From Acidocella facilis ATCC 35904 (lineage in GTDB: Bacteria; Pseudomonadota; Alphaproteobacteria; Acetobacterales; Acetobacteraceae), in assembly GCF_000687875.1 (NCBI RefSeq), contig NZ_JHYG01000004.1, positions 62,001 to 126,000 on the forward strand: a stretch of 64,000 nt of DNA. The letters are read 5' to 3'. This document shows positions 10,607 to 21,980 of the stretch, piece by piece (positions within the stretch are counted from its first letter, which is position 1; every line of letters starts with the position of its first letter). Both the position numbers and the translations under genes were made by a program. The notes beneath the pieces were generated by a model, which saw only the letters and a program-made list of their open reading frames with translations, was not told the origin of the DNA and did no database searches.

Positions 10607-12039
10607 GAGCGCTTCCGCTTTCCATCGGGCCGATCCATTTCGTCGGCATTGGCGGCATCGGCATGTCCGGCATCGCCGAGGTGCTGCATGAGCTGGGCTA
10701 CCAGGTGCAAGGCTCGGACCTGTCCGAAAACGCCAATGTGCAGCGCCTGCGCGCCGGCGGCATCCAGGTCGCCGTGGGCCATGATGCGAAAAACCTTGGC
10801 CAGGCCCAGGTCGTTGTTATTTCCACCGCCGTGCCGAAGGACAACCCGGAAGTCCTCGCCGCCCGCGCCAAGCTGATCCCTGTGGTGCGCCGCGCGGAAA
10901 TGCTGGCGGAGCTGATGCGGCTGAAATGGGCCGTCGCCATCGGTGGCACCCATGGCAAAACCACCACCACCTCGCTGGTTGCCTGCGTGCTGGAAGGGGC
11001 GGGGTTTGATCCGACCGTGATCAATGGCGGCATCATCAATGCCTACGGCTCCAACACCCGCCTTGGCTCCGGCGACTGGATGGTGGTGGAGGCCGATGAG
11101 TCGGACGGCTCCTTCCTGCGCCTGCCCGCCGTCATCACCATCGTCACCAACATGGACCCGGAACATCTCGACCATTGGGGCAGCAAAGAGGCGATGGAAG
11201 CCGGCTATCGCCAATTCGTCGCCAATATTCCCTTCTATGGGTTCGCGGTGCTCTGCATCGACCATCCCGCCGTCCAGCAGATGATCCCGGCTCTGTCGGA
11301 TCATCGTGTCATCACCTACGGTTTTTCGCCGCAGGCGGATGTGCGCGCCGAGCGCATCATCTCGTCCAAGGATGGCGCCACCTTCGAGGTCCGCATCTCG
11401 GACCGCATCACCGGCCGTGCCCGCCGCGCCGGCCCCTTCAAGCTGCCGATGCTCGGCAACCACAACGTCCAGAACGCCCTCGCCGCCATCACCGTGGCGC
11501 TGGAGATGGAGGTGGACGAGCAGAACATCAGAGCCGCCTTGGCGAATTTCGCCGGTGTGAAGCGGCGCTTCACCAAAACCGGCGAGGCCGGCGGCATCAC
11601 CGTGATCGATGATTACGGCCATCACCCGGTGGAAATCGCCGCGGTGCTGAAGGCCGCGCGCCAGGCCGGCGCGCGCGATGTGGTCGCCGTGGTGCAGCCG
11701 CATCGTTTCTCGCGCCTGCAAAGCCTGTTCGAGGAATTCTGCGCCTGCATGAACGATGCCGGCACCGTCATCGTCGCGGATGTCTACGCCGCCGGCGAAC
11801 AGCCGATCGAAGGTGTCGATAAGGAAGCTCTGGTCGAAGGGCTGCGCGCGCGCGGCCACCGCTCGGTGGTGGCGATGGCCGACCCCGCGCATCTGCCCGA
11901 GATGGTGCACGCCATCGCCCGCCATGGCGACTACGTGGTCTGCCTCGGTGCCGGCAGCATCACCCAATGGGCGGCCGCTTTGCCGCATCAGCTCAACGAT
12001 CTGCAGGCCCAGGCCAAGGCGGCGGGGGCCAGGCGATGA
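10603..12039 (+). CDS. murC: UDP-MurNAc:L-alanine ligase MurC
   Basis: MurC starts the stem peptide by joining L-Ala to UDP-MurNAc. The N-terminal motif [17 protein letters not shown] is diagnostic of MurC. The ATP loop [11 protein letters not shown] is near residue 114, and [10 protein letters not shown] marks the C-terminal domain. The length of 478 residues is usual. The stop is shared with the murB start (ATGA). Confidence 0.97.
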   Translation: MRALPLSIGPIHFVGIGGIGMSGIAEVLHELGYQVQGSDLSENANVQRLRAGGIQVAVGHDAKNLGQAQVVVISTAVPKDNPEVLAARAKLIPVVRRAEMLAELMRLKWAVAIGGTHGKTTTTSLVACVLEGAGFDPTVINGGIINAYGSNTRLGSGDWMVVEADESDGSFLRLPAVITIVTNMDPEHLDHWGSKEAMEAGYRQFVANIPFYGFAVLCIDHPAVQQMIPALSDHRVITYGFSPQADVRAERIISSKDGATFEVRISDRITGRARRAGPFKLPMLGNHNVQNALAAITVALEMEVDEQNIRAALANFAGVKRRFTKTGEAGGITVIDDYGHHPVEIAAVLKAARQAGARDVVAVVQPHRFSRLQSLFEEFCACMNDAGTVIVADVYAAGEQPIEGVDKEALVEGLRARGHRSVVAMADPAHLPEMVHAIARHGDYVVCLGAGSITQWAAALPHQLNDLQAQAKAAGARR

Positions 12040-12929
12040 TGGCAAGCACGATCCCGGCGACACGCGGGCGCCTGAAGGAAAACGAAACGCTGGCGCCGAT
12101 GACGTGGTTTCGCGTCGGCGGCCCGGCGGAGTTCCTGCTGCGCCCGGCGGATGTCCAGGATCTGTGCGATTTCATGGCGCAATTGCCGCTGGAAATGCCG
12201 ATCACCGTAATCGGCGCCGCTTCCAACCTGATCGTGCGGGATGGCGGCATCAACGGCGTCGTCATCAAGCTGGCGCGCGGCTTCGGCGAGGTTGAGATCG
12301 AGGCGGATGGCATCATCGCCGGCGCGGCGGCCTTGGATATCACCGTCTCCGAGCACGCGGCATCAGCTGGCTTGAGCGGCCTGGAATTCCTCTCCGGCAT
12401 TCCCGGCACCATTGGCGGTGCGGTGGCGATGAATGCCGGCGCCTATGGCGGCGACATGGCCGGGGTGCTGGACTGGGTCGAGATCGTCACCCGCGCCGGC
12501 GAGCTGAAACGCCTGGCCGTGCAGGAACTGGGGCTAACCTACCGTCATTCCAACTTGCCCGCCGATGCGGTGGTGGTGCGTGCCCGGCTGCGCGCCCAAC
12601 CCGGCGAGGCGGCATTGATTGCCGCGCGCATGGCCGAGATCAAGACCAAGCGCGAAGCCACCCAGCCGGTCCGCGCCCGCACCGGCGGCTCCACCTTCGC
12701 CAACCCGGACGGCCAGAAAGCCTGGGAGCTGGTGGATGGGGCAGGGTGCCGTGGCCTGACCATCGGCCAAGCCCAGGTCTCGGACTTGCATTGCAATTTT
12801 CTGCTCAATCTCGGCGGCGCCACGGCGGCTGAGCTGGAAGGGCTGGGCGAGGAAGTCCGCAAGCGCGTGCTGGAGAAATCCGGCATTTCGCTGCGGTGGG
12901 AAATCAAACGAATTGGAGTGCCGGCGTGA
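12036..12929 (+). CDS. murB: UDP-N-acetylenolpyruvoylglucosamine reductase MurB
   Basis: MurB is the FAD-dependent reductase that makes UDP-MurNAc with NADPH. I chose the ATG at the ATGA overlap with murC, giving 297 residues; the open frame extends further upstream inside murC. The FAD-binding PCMH-type domain shows [15 protein letters not shown] and [12 protein letters not shown]. The catalytic region has [19 protein letters not shown], then [18 protein letters not shown] and [19 protein letters not shown]. Its size fits the type I/II short forms common in alphaproteobacteria. Confidence 0.96.
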   Translation: MMASTIPATRGRLKENETLAPMTWFRVGGPAEFLLRPADVQDLCDFMAQLPLEMPITVIGAASNLIVRDGGINGVVIKLARGFGEVEIEADGIIAGAAALDITVSEHAASAGLSGLEFLSGIPGTIGGAVAMNAGAYGGDMAGVLDWVEIVTRAGELKRLAVQELGLTYRHSNLPADAVVVRARLRAQPGEAALIAARMAEIKTKREATQPVRARTGGSTFANPDGQKAWELVDGAGCRGLTIGQAQVSDLHCNFLLNLGGATAAELEGLGEEVRKRVLEKSGISLRWEIKRIGVPA

Positions 12930-13831
12930 TGCGTGTTGCGGTTTTGATGGGCGGCATGTCCTCCGAGCGCGAAGTGTCGCTCAACACCGGCGCGCAGGTC
13001 TCCGGCGCGCTGCGCCAGGCCGGGTTCGAGGTGACGGAGATTATCGTCTCGGACGATCTTGAGGCGCTGCTGAAAGCGCTGAAGCCCCGCCCGGATGTCG
13101 TCTTCAACGCGCTGCACGGGCGCTTTGGCGAGGATGGCACCATCCAGGGCATTCTGGATTATATCGGCCTGCCCTACACCCATTCCGGTGTACGCGCCTC
13201 GGCTTTGGCGATGGATAAAGGCGCGGCCAAGGCGATCTTCGCCGCCGCCGGCCTGCCGATCGCCGCGCATAAGATCATCGAGATCGAGGAGCTGCTGGCA
13301 CACGACCCGCTGCCGCGCCCCTACGTGGTGAAGCCGGTGAATGAAGGCTCCTCCGTCGGCGTCTCCATCGTCAAGGCCGGTGATAATCGCCGCGCGGAAA
13401 TCGTCTCCGCCTGGAATTTCGGTGCGGCGATGGTGGAGGAATATGTCCCCGGTCGCGAACTCACCGTCGGCGTGCTGGAAGACCGCGCGCTGGTCGTCAC
13501 CGAAATTCTGCCGACTGAGAAATTTTACGATTATCACGCCAAATACGCCGCCGGCGGCTCCCGCCACGTGCTGCCGGCGCAGGTGCCCGAAAATATCGCG
13601 CAATCCGCCAAGGAGATTGCGGTGGCGGCGCATAAGGCGCTGGGCTGCCGCGGCGCCTCGCGCGCGGATCTGCGCTACGACGAAGACACAGGTAGGCTGA
13701 TCCTGCTCGAGGTGAACACCCAGCCGGGCATGACCGCGACCTCACTGCTGCCTGAACAGGCAGCGCATCAGGGCATGGATTTCCCGGCCCTGTGCAGCTG
13801 GCTGGTGGAGAGGGCCGCATGCCGCGTGTAG
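12929..13831 (+). CDS. ddl: D-alanine:D-alanine ligase
   Basis: Ddl makes the D-Ala-D-Ala dipeptide used by MurF. The ATP-grasp fold is evident: VLMGGMSSEREVSLNTG at the N-terminus, FNALHGRFGEDGTIQG, KPVNEGSSVGV, and the metal-binding end LLEVNTQPGMTATSLLPEQA. The ATG shares a base with the murB stop (TGATG), giving 300 residues; a GTG eleven codons earlier is less likely. The stop lies inside the ftsQ start region, so translation is probably coupled. Confidence 0.96.
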   Translation: MRVAVLMGGMSSEREVSLNTGAQVSGALRQAGFEVTEIIVSDDLEALLKALKPRPDVVFNALHGRFGEDGTIQGILDYIGLPYTHSGVRASALAMDKGAAKAIFAAAGLPIAAHKIIEIEELLAHDPLPRPYVVKPVNEGSSVGVSIVKAGDNRRAEIVSAWNFGAAMVEEYVPGRELTVGVLEDRALVVTEILPTEKFYDYHAKYAAGGSRHVLPAQVPENIAQSAKEIAVAAHKALGCRGASRADLRYDEDTGRLILLEVNTQPGMTATSLLPEQAAHQGMDFPALCSWLVERAACRV

Positions 13832-14826
13832 AAACGCTGGAACGCCCCCTGGCCCCCACGCCGCGCCCACGGCGCAACAGCCCGCGCGGCAAGAAGGCGC
13901 CGCCGCAGGATAGGCTCAGCCCACGCGTGCTGTTCTTCCGCCGGGTGAAACGCAGCCTGAAGCCGGGCCTGTGGATCATGGGCGGCATCGCGCTGCTGGT
14001 GGTGGGAACAGAACTGGTGCGCAGCCTCCCCAGCGCGCCGCACCACGCTGTCGCCGAGGCGCCGACCGAAATCACCCAGGCGCCGCCTGTAGCACCCGCG
14101 CGCGTGGTGCAGCCCGGCCTGCTCGCGGATGCGCTGGCCGGCATCGGGTTTCGCATCGGCGCGGTGCAGGTGAACGGCGCTGTCACCACCGATCATGCCG
14201 CGCTGATGCAGGCGATCGGGGTGACGGATGGTGATCCCACCTTTGGTTTTTCCCTCGCCACCATCCAGCAACGGGTGCAGGCGCTGGGTCCGGTGCAGAG
14301 TGCCACGGTCGAGCGCATCCTGCCCGGCACGCTGGTGGTGAATGTCACCGAGCGCGATGTCTACGCCATCTGGCAGAGCGTGCAGAATGGCAAGGTGGTG
14401 TTCCAGCTCATCGACAAGAAGGGCAACGTGATCCAGGACCAGGATGCGGCGGCGGCGAAGCATCGCCAGCCCGGCCTGCTGCTGATCTCCGGCCCCGGCG
14501 CGCCGCAGCAGGCCGCCAAGCTGATCCCGGAATTGCAAGCCGTGCCCAGCGTGTTGTCGCATGTCGCCGCGGCGGAATGGGTGGATGGGCTGCGCTGGAA
14601 CCTGATCCTGAAGAACCAGACGGTGGTGAAGCTGCCGGCCGAGCATGAGGCGGATGCGCTCTCCCAGCTCGCCGGTCTGCAAAGTTCCATGCAGCTGCTG
14701 GATCGTCCGGTGGAGGCGATCGATCTGCGCCAGGATGGCAGGCTGGTCGTGCGCCCCTACGCCACCCCGACATCCGACGGGTCGAAGAAAAAGAACAAGC
14801 CTGACACCCGCCAGGAGGGACAATGA
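13819..14826 (+). CDS. ftsQ: Cell division protein FtsQ
   Basis: FtsQ is a bitopic divisome protein that recruits FtsB/FtsL. A basic, proline-rich cytoplasmic N-terminus is followed by one membrane segment (about residues 48-66). The periplasmic part holds a POTRA domain beginning FRIGAVQVNG (about 108-180) and the FtsQ-type beta domain. I chose the ATG at 13819 because GGAGAGG stands just upstream; this overlaps ddl by 13 bases. A GTG at 13792 would add nine residues. The product is 335 residues. Confidence 0.93.
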   Translation: MPRVETLERPLAPTPRPRRNSPRGKKAPPQDRLSPRVLFFRRVKRSLKPGLWIMGGIALLVVGTELVRSLPSAPHHAVAEAPTEITQAPPVAPARVVQPGLLADALAGIGFRIGAVQVNGAVTTDHAALMQAIGVTDGDPTFGFSLATIQQRVQALGPVQSATVERILPGTLVVNVTERDVYAIWQSVQNGKVVFQLIDKKGNVIQDQDAAAAKHRQPGLLLISGPGAPQQAAKLIPELQAVPSVLSHVAAAEWVDGLRWNLILKNQTVVKLPAEHEADALSQLAGLQSSMQLLDRPVEAIDLRQDGRLVVRPYATPTSDGSKKKNKPDTRQEGQ

Positions 14827-16130
14827 ACAACATGACGCGCCGCGCCGCCCAGTTGGAAAACAAGCCCGCCCTGCCTGAGGATTTGCCGCGCGGCCGGGCG
14901 GTGAAATCCGGCCCGTTCGGGGTGCTGGATATCGGCTCCACCAAGGTCGCCTGCCTGATCGGCCGGGCCGAGGCGGATGGCCGGCTGCGCGCTCTGGGCT
15001 TTGGCTGGCAGCAGAGCCGGGGCATCAAGGCTGGCGGCATTGTCGATCTCGACCAGGCCGAGCGCACCATCCGCGCCGCCGTCGGCGCCGCCGAGGATAT
15101 GGCGGATCAGCGGCTGAAATCCGTCTATGTCAATCTCTCCTGCGGCCAGCCGGAATCGCGTTTGTTCAACGTGCAATGGCCGGTCGATGGCCGCGCGGTG
15201 AACAGCGATGATATTCGCCGCGTGGTGCGCGAGGCCCGCACCCGCGCCTCCACCGAAGGCCGTGTCACCATCCATGCGCTGCCGCTGAATTTCTCCGCCG
15301 ACGAAACCCCCGGTGTCACCGACCCGCGCGGCCTGTTCTGCGACACGCTCACCGCGCAGCTGCATGTGGTTGATGCCAGCTCCACCGCGCTGCGCACGCT
15401 GCAAGCCTGCCTCTCGCGCTGCGAGCTGGATATTGCCGCCCTGGTCTCCGCCCCCTACGCGGCGGGGCTGGCGGCTTTGGTGCGCGATGAGCGCGAGCTT
15501 GGCGCCACCATCATCGATATGGGCGGCGGCACCACCACCATGGCGGTGTTCTTCGAAGGCCAGGTGGTGCATACCGCGCAGATCCCGGTCGGCGGCAATC
15601 ACGTCACCGCCGATATCGCGATGGGGCTTTCCACCCCGCTCGCCCATGCCGAACGTCTCAAGGCGCTGCACGGCAATTGCCATCCTTCGCCGGACGATGC
15701 GCGGGAATTGCTGCCGGTGCCCTCCGTTGGCGAGGCGGAACATCAGATCGCGCAGGTGCCGCGCTCGCATCTGATCTCCTGCATCAAGCCGCGACTCGAG
15801 GAGATTTTCGAGCTGGTGAAGGACCGACTCGAGACCGCTGGTCTCGGCCGCGCCGGCAATGGCCGCGTCGTGCTCACCGGCGGCGCCTCGCAGCTTGGCG
15901 GGGTGCGTGATCTGGCCTCGCAAATTCTGGAACGCCCGGTGCGCCAGGGGCATCCGGCCAGCGTCATCGGCCTGGCCGATGCGGCTGGCGCGCCGAATTT
16001 CGCCACCCTTGTCGGCCTGCTCGCCTTCGCCACCGGCGATGGCCAGCCCCTGCAGGACATTAATTTTGAAGCCCAGCGCAGTGCCGGTTGGTTCGGCAGC
16101 TTCGTCGATTTTTTGAAAAATCGCGTTTGA
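14823..16130 (+). CDS. ftsA: Cell division protein FtsA
   Basis: FtsA is an actin-like ATPase that tethers FtsZ to the membrane. The phosphate-1 motif VLDIGSTKVACLIGR lies at about residues 37-51, followed by an SHS2 subdomain and the phosphate-2 region IIDMGGGTTTMAVF. The adenosine motif is VVLTGGASQLGGV. The C-terminal amphipathic helix is present (WFGSFVDFLKNRV). The protein is 435 residues. It overlaps ftsQ as ATGA and is followed by a 48-base gap before ftsZ. Confidence 0.96.
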   Translation: MNNMTRRAAQLENKPALPEDLPRGRAVKSGPFGVLDIGSTKVACLIGRAEADGRLRALGFGWQQSRGIKAGGIVDLDQAERTIRAAVGAAEDMADQRLKSVYVNLSCGQPESRLFNVQWPVDGRAVNSDDIRRVVREARTRASTEGRVTIHALPLNFSADETPGVTDPRGLFCDTLTAQLHVVDASSTALRTLQACLSRCELDIAALVSAPYAAGLAALVRDERELGATIIDMGGGTTTMAVFFEGQVVHTAQIPVGGNHVTADIAMGLSTPLAHAERLKALHGNCHPSPDDARELLPVPSVGEAEHQIAQVPRSHLISCIKPRLEEIFELVKDRLETAGLGRAGNGRVVLTGGASQLGGVRDLASQILERPVRQGHPASVIGLADAAGAPNFATLVGLLAFATGDGQPLQDINFEAQRSAGWFGSFVDFLKNRV

Positions 16131-16134
16131 CAGA

Positions 16135-16178
16135 GAATCGACGCGGTCTTTAGCGGTATTGTTCGAGGAGAGAGAGTC
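16135..16178 (+). promoter_or_regulatory. ftsA-ftsZ gap with two GANTC (CcrM) sites and the ftsZ ribosome site
   Basis: The short gap before ftsZ holds GAATC at 16135-16139 and GAGTC at 16174-16178, the latter abutting the ATG. GANTC is the target of the alphaproteobacterial methyltransferase CcrM. In Caulobacter, ftsZ transcription depends on CcrM methylation. A purine-rich GAGGAGAGAGA ribosome site is also here. The motif matches are seen; regulation is inferred. Confidence 0.5.
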
Positions 16179-17642
16179 ATGGTCCTACATTTGTCAGTCG
16201 ATAAGCCCACACATACGGATTTCACACCCCGGATCACCGTGTTCGGCGTCGGCGGCGGCGGCTGTAATGCCGTCAACAACATGATTCAGATGAATCTCCC
16301 CGGCGTGGAATTCGTTGTCGCCAACACCGATGCGCAGCAGCTGCAGCGCTCGCTGGCGGAAAAGCGCATCCAGCTCGGCCCGCACCTCACGCAGGGCAAT
16401 GGCGCTGGCGGCCGCCCGGATATCGGCAAGCTCTCCGCTGACGAAGCCGCTGATGAGCTGGCCCGCCATCTTGAGAACACCCATATGGTGTTCATCACCG
16501 CCGGCATGGGTGGTGGCACCGGCACCGGCGCGGCACCCGTGATCGCACGCATGGCGCGCGAGCGGGACATCCTCACCGTCGGCGTCGTCACCAAGCCCTT
16601 CGCCTTCGAAGGCAAGCGCCGCATGCGCTCCGCCGAGGAAGGCATCATCGAGATGCAGGCCTATGTGGACACGCTGATCGTGATTCCGAACCAGAATCTC
16701 TTCAAGGTCGCGAATGAGCGCACCGGCTGGAAAGAAGCCTTCGAGATGGCCGATAACGTCCTGTACATGGGCGTGCGTGGCGTCACCGATCTGATGGTGA
16801 TGCCCGGCATCGTCAATCTGGACTTCGCCGATGTCCGCTCCGTGATGCGCGAGATGGGCAAGGCGATGATGGGCACTGGTGAGGCCGAGGGCGAGGACCG
16901 CGCGATCCGCGCCGCCGAAGCCGCGATCAGCAACCCGCTGCTCGAAGACACCAACATGCGCGGCGCGCGCGGCCTGCTGATCAACATCACCGGCGGCTCC
17001 GATGTCACTTTGTTCGAAATCGACCAGGCGGCCAATCGCGTCAGCGAGGAGGTCGATACCGACGCCAACATCATGTTCGGCATGTCTCTGGATGAGACCA
17101 TGGCCGGCAAGGTGCGCGTCTCCGTGGTCGCCACAGGCATCGATTCCGCCCCGGTTGCCATGCCGAATTTGAAAGTCGTCAACGGCAGCGCCGAAAATAA
17201 TAATTTCGTGCAGGCGGTCGCCTCGCAGCACGCCGCCCAGCAGGGCTCCGGCCGCCCGGCCGGCTACGTGCCGGAGCCGCCGGCCGCGCCGCTGGTCTCC
17301 AAGGCCTTCGTCGAGCAGCGCCCGCATGAAGTCGCCCCGGCGCATGTCGAAGCGCATATGGAGCCGGCCCCGGCACCGCGCCCGGCAGCCCCCATGCGCC
17401 CCGCCATGGCCCCCGCCCCGGCGCCGGTGCGTGCCCCGGAGCCGCCGAAGCCCACCTCCATATTCAAATCCGTGTTCGGGTTCGGCGCCAGCAAGGCGCC
17501 CGCCCCGGCGCCGCAGCCGCAGCACCGCCAGGAGCCGGCGATGCGCGCTGACGAGCAGGAACAGCCCCGCGCCGCCGTGCGCCCGGCGCAGATGGATGAG
17601 GTCGGCCTGGAAATTCCCGCCTTCCTGCGCCGCAACCAGTAA
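16179..17642 (+). CDS. ftsZ: Cell division tubulin homologue FtsZ
   Basis: FtsZ is the GTPase that polymerises into the Z-ring. The GTP-binding domain opens with [17 protein letters not shown], and the tubulin signature [10 protein letters not shown] is at about residues 110-119. The T7-loop region [11 protein letters not shown] follows. After the conserved globular domain (to about 320) comes a Pro/Ala-rich disordered linker. The end is the conserved tail peptide [10 protein letters not shown], which binds FtsA and other partners. At 487 residues it is long because of the linker, as in other alphaproteobacteria. A strong terminator follows. Confidence 0.98.
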   Translation: MVLHLSVDKPTHTDFTPRITVFGVGGGGCNAVNNMIQMNLPGVEFVVANTDAQQLQRSLAEKRIQLGPHLTQGNGAGGRPDIGKLSADEAADELARHLENTHMVFITAGMGGGTGTGAAPVIARMARERDILTVGVVTKPFAFEGKRRMRSAEEGIIEMQAYVDTLIVIPNQNLFKVANERTGWKEAFEMADNVLYMGVRGVTDLMVMPGIVNLDFADVRSVMREMGKAMMGTGEAEGEDRAIRAAEAAISNPLLEDTNMRGARGLLINITGGSDVTLFEIDQAANRVSEEVDTDANIMFGMSLDETMAGKVRVSVVATGIDSAPVAMPNLKVVNGSAENNNFVQAVASQHAAQQGSGRPAGYVPEPPAAPLVSKAFVEQRPHEVAPAHVEAHMEPAPAPRPAAPMRPAMAPAPAPVRAPEPPKPTSIFKSVFGFGASKAPAPAPQPQHRQEPAMRADEQEQPRAAVRPAQMDEVGLEIPAFLRRNQ

Positions 17643-17680
17643 GGCGCAAGCCGGCCAGGCGGCCCTCTCTCCCCGCCGAA

Positions 17681-17715
17681 AAACCCTCGGGCAAGAAGCC
17701 CGGGGGTTTTTTTAT
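17681..17715 (+). terminator. Rho-independent terminator closing the dcw cluster
   Basis: A stem pairing CCCTCGGGC with GCCCGGGGG (one G-T wobble) across an AAGAA loop is followed by a run of seven T. It lies 39 bases after the ftsZ stop. Confidence 0.85.
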
Positions 17716-17931
17716 GACCGGTGCGGCGCGCGTTCGTTACGCAACCAGAGCCTGAGCGCGGCCCGTGAACAAGCCGAAAACAATCTGAGGCGGCGTGCCA
17801 CAATCCTTTGTTGCGCTCTGTAACTTCATTTAAAATCAGATGGTTATGGCGAAATAATCAGAAATAATGATTTATTGGCTGCAATGCAGCGAGACGCGTA
17901 ATTTAGAGCCTGGTTAATGGACAGGATTTCA
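17716..17931 (+). promoter_or_regulatory. Intergenic region upstream of lpxC
   Basis: After the ftsZ terminator the sequence becomes AT-rich (about 17815-17916) and holds a GCTGC-AAT-GCAGC palindrome at 17878-17890. It should contain the lpxC promoter. I cannot assign -35 and -10 boxes with confidence. Confidence 0.4.
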
Positions 17932-20234
<2,303 letters not shown>

Positions 20235-20235
20235 G

Positions 20236-20386
20236 AAAAACCCGCTTTTTTGAAAAAAAGCGGGACCAAAAAACGTCTGCGACCCTAGGTCGTCGATATG
20301 GCTGCATGGGTTGCCTTGGCGTCTCATGCAGCGTTGGTTTCATAGCTATGAAAGAAGCGGCCTTTTTTCAAAAAGGCCGCTTTTTT
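20236..20386. repeat. Two inside-out hairpins between convergent genes (palindrome family 1, locus 1)
   Basis: Hairpin A (20241-20264) pairs CCCGC-T6 with A6-GCGGG. Hairpin B (20357-20386) pairs GCGGCC-T5 with A5-GGCCGC and is followed by six T on the + strand, so B should terminate eno. Hairpin A is followed by five T on the minus strand, so it should terminate the TPR gene. Between them lie an ACCAAAAAACGTCTG block shared with the other loci and two smaller palindromes (GCTGCATG...CATGCAGC, CATAGCTATG). Confidence 0.75.
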
Positions 20387-20390
20387 CTTT

Positions 20391-21173
20391 CTACCAGCTG
20401 TTATTATTCAAATCATCGTCGCTGCTGCCGCCATCATCCCAGCCGGGATTGCCCATCAGCCCGTCATCCTGGCTCTGGCCGAAATCCTGTTGCGGCGGCG
20501 CGGCTTGGGCCTCATGCCCGCCCATCATGCCATCCACAATCCGCTCACCGGCCGCAAACCCCGCACCGGCCGCAAGCCCGGAAACGATGGAGCTGCCAAG
20601 CCCGCCGCCCATGCCGCCCGCCGGACCATAGCCGCCGCCGGGGCCATAAGGGCCGGGGCCACCTTGCGGATAATTATTATACGGCATGTTCGGATTGCCC
20701 GGGAACGGGCGGTACACCTGCTGCCGGCGGAAACCGGAGACCAGGCGCAGCACCACGAACAGCAGGATCAACCCGCCAATCACCAACATCACCATGCTGA
20801 CACCTCCATGATGCCTCTCCCCCGCTTGGGCTGAGGATAAGCCGTTATTGATATGCGCCCGCAGCGCCGAAACCTTCGCCGCATTGGCGAAAGGCAGGCC
20901 CGGCGCGTACTGGTCGGCCTTGGCCAGCGCCTGGGCGGCGGCGTTTTCATTGCCGCGCGCATCCTGCGCCTCGGCCAGCAGATACCAGGCGGTGCCGCTA
21001 TCCGGGTGCGTGTTCAGCACGGATTTCAGCTGGCTGATCGCCTGGCCGCTCTGGCCGTTATCGATCATCGTCTGGATCTGGCGCGGGCTCGCATCCTGCG
21101 CGAACGCGGGCAGGGCAGGGGCCAGCATCAACCCGCTGGCCAACGCCAATAGGGGAAGAGAGAATTTGCTCAT
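20391..21173 (-). CDS. Secreted/membrane TPR protein with glycine-rich region, function unknown
   Basis: I do not recognise a named family. A signal peptide (about residues 1-25, ending PAFA) precedes two TPR-like helices (about 30-95). A membrane segment lies at about 126-148. Next comes a Gly/Pro/Tyr-rich stretch (155-200), then a glycine-zipper-like GGGLGSSIVSGLAAGAGFAAG region, and an acidic, Asn-rich end (DDDLNNNSW). The layout suggests an envelope scaffold or chaperone-like protein anchored in the inner membrane. It stands alone, convergent with eno. Confidence 0.7.
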   Translation of the reverse strand: MSKFSLPLLALASGLMLAPALPAFAQDASPRQIQTMIDNGQSGQAISQLKSVLNTHPDSGTAWYLLAEAQDARGNENAAAQALAKADQYAPGLPFANAAKVSALRAHINNGLSSAQAGERHHGGVSMVMLVIGGLILLFVVLRLVSGFRRQQVYRPFPGNPNMPYNNYPQGGPGPYGPGGGYGPAGGMGGGLGSSIVSGLAAGAGFAAGERIVDGMMGGHEAQAAPPQQDFGQSQDDGLMGNPGWDDGGSSDDDLNNNSW

Positions 21174-21350
21174 ATCAGGAGTCCTTGAGGCATCCGGCCT
21201 GTCATATGGGGGTCTCTAGCATAATAATCCATTGCGGCGGATGGGTGACAGCCAGACGAAACAATCTTTAAGGACGGAATATTAATGTACGCGGCGCACA
21301 AAACCCCATAAAATCCGAGTCGTGGGGAGAAACTCTGCGCGGGACGCCAA

Positions 21351-21382
21351 GCTCTTTTGCCAGTCCAGGCTCTTTTGCCAGT
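21351..21382 (+). repeat. 14-base direct repeat upstream of the YbjN-like gene
   Basis: GCTCTTTTGCCAGT occurs at 21351-21364 and again at 21369-21382, an 18-base period. It lies 40-75 bases before the start of the next gene, so it may be a tandem operator or a replication slippage product. A GANTC site (GAGTC) is at 21318-21322. Confidence 0.4.
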
Positions 21383-21424
21383 ATCGTCTCACCCGGTTTT
21401 CATGGTGACAAGGAGGTTCCTTGC

Positions 21425-21937
21425 ATGACCGCTCTGGCCTACGCCAATGATGACGACGTAACCAACGTTGCCAATCCGCTCGACCTCGTGGAACAGGTCA
21501 TCTCAGCAAATGAATGGATCTTCGACCGCCGCTCCGAGTCCGACCTCGCCGCCGAGGCCCAGGGCAAATGGTGCGATTACGGGCTGTATTTCTGCTGGTC
21601 GGATGAGATTTCCGTCATGCATGTCTCCGCCGCCTTTGACATGAAGGCCCCGCCGAAGCAGCGCACCGGCCTCTATGAATTGCTGGCCAAGGCCAATGAG
21701 CGGCTCTGGATCGGCCATTTCGGCATGGATGAAGAGACCGGCATGCCGGTCTATCGCCACGCCATGCTGCTGCGCGGCGCCCCCAGCGCCGCCTCGGAAT
21801 CGATCGAGGACCTGATCGACATCGCCATCAGCGAGTGCGAGCGCTTCTTCCCCGCCTTCCAGTTCGTGATCTGGGGCGGCAAGAGCGCGGATGAGGCGCT
21901 CGAGGCGGCCATGCTGGAATGTGTCGGCGAGGCGTAA
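21425..21937 (+). CDS. YbjN domain-containing protein
   Basis: The 170-residue product matches the YbjN/type III chaperone-like family that in alphaproteobacteria usually sits beside proC, as here. The family core is visible: an ANEWIFDRRSESDLAAE block, WCDYGLYFCWSDEISVMHVSAAFD, and a C-terminal FFPAFQFVIWGGKSADEALEAAM. The molecular role is not known. A strong AAGGAGG site precedes the ATG. The gap to proC is 43 bases, so they are probably co-transcribed. Confidence 0.85.
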   Translation: MTALAYANDDDVTNVANPLDLVEQVISANEWIFDRRSESDLAAEAQGKWCDYGLYFCWSDEISVMHVSAAFDMKAPPKQRTGLYELLAKANERLWIGHFGMDEETGMPVYRHAMLLRGAPSAASESIEDLIDIAISECERFFPAFQFVIWGGKSADEALEAAMLECVGEA

Positions 21938-21980
21938 CCCCTACATTCCAAACCGCCCTTCAATGGGTTAGAGCGGTTAT

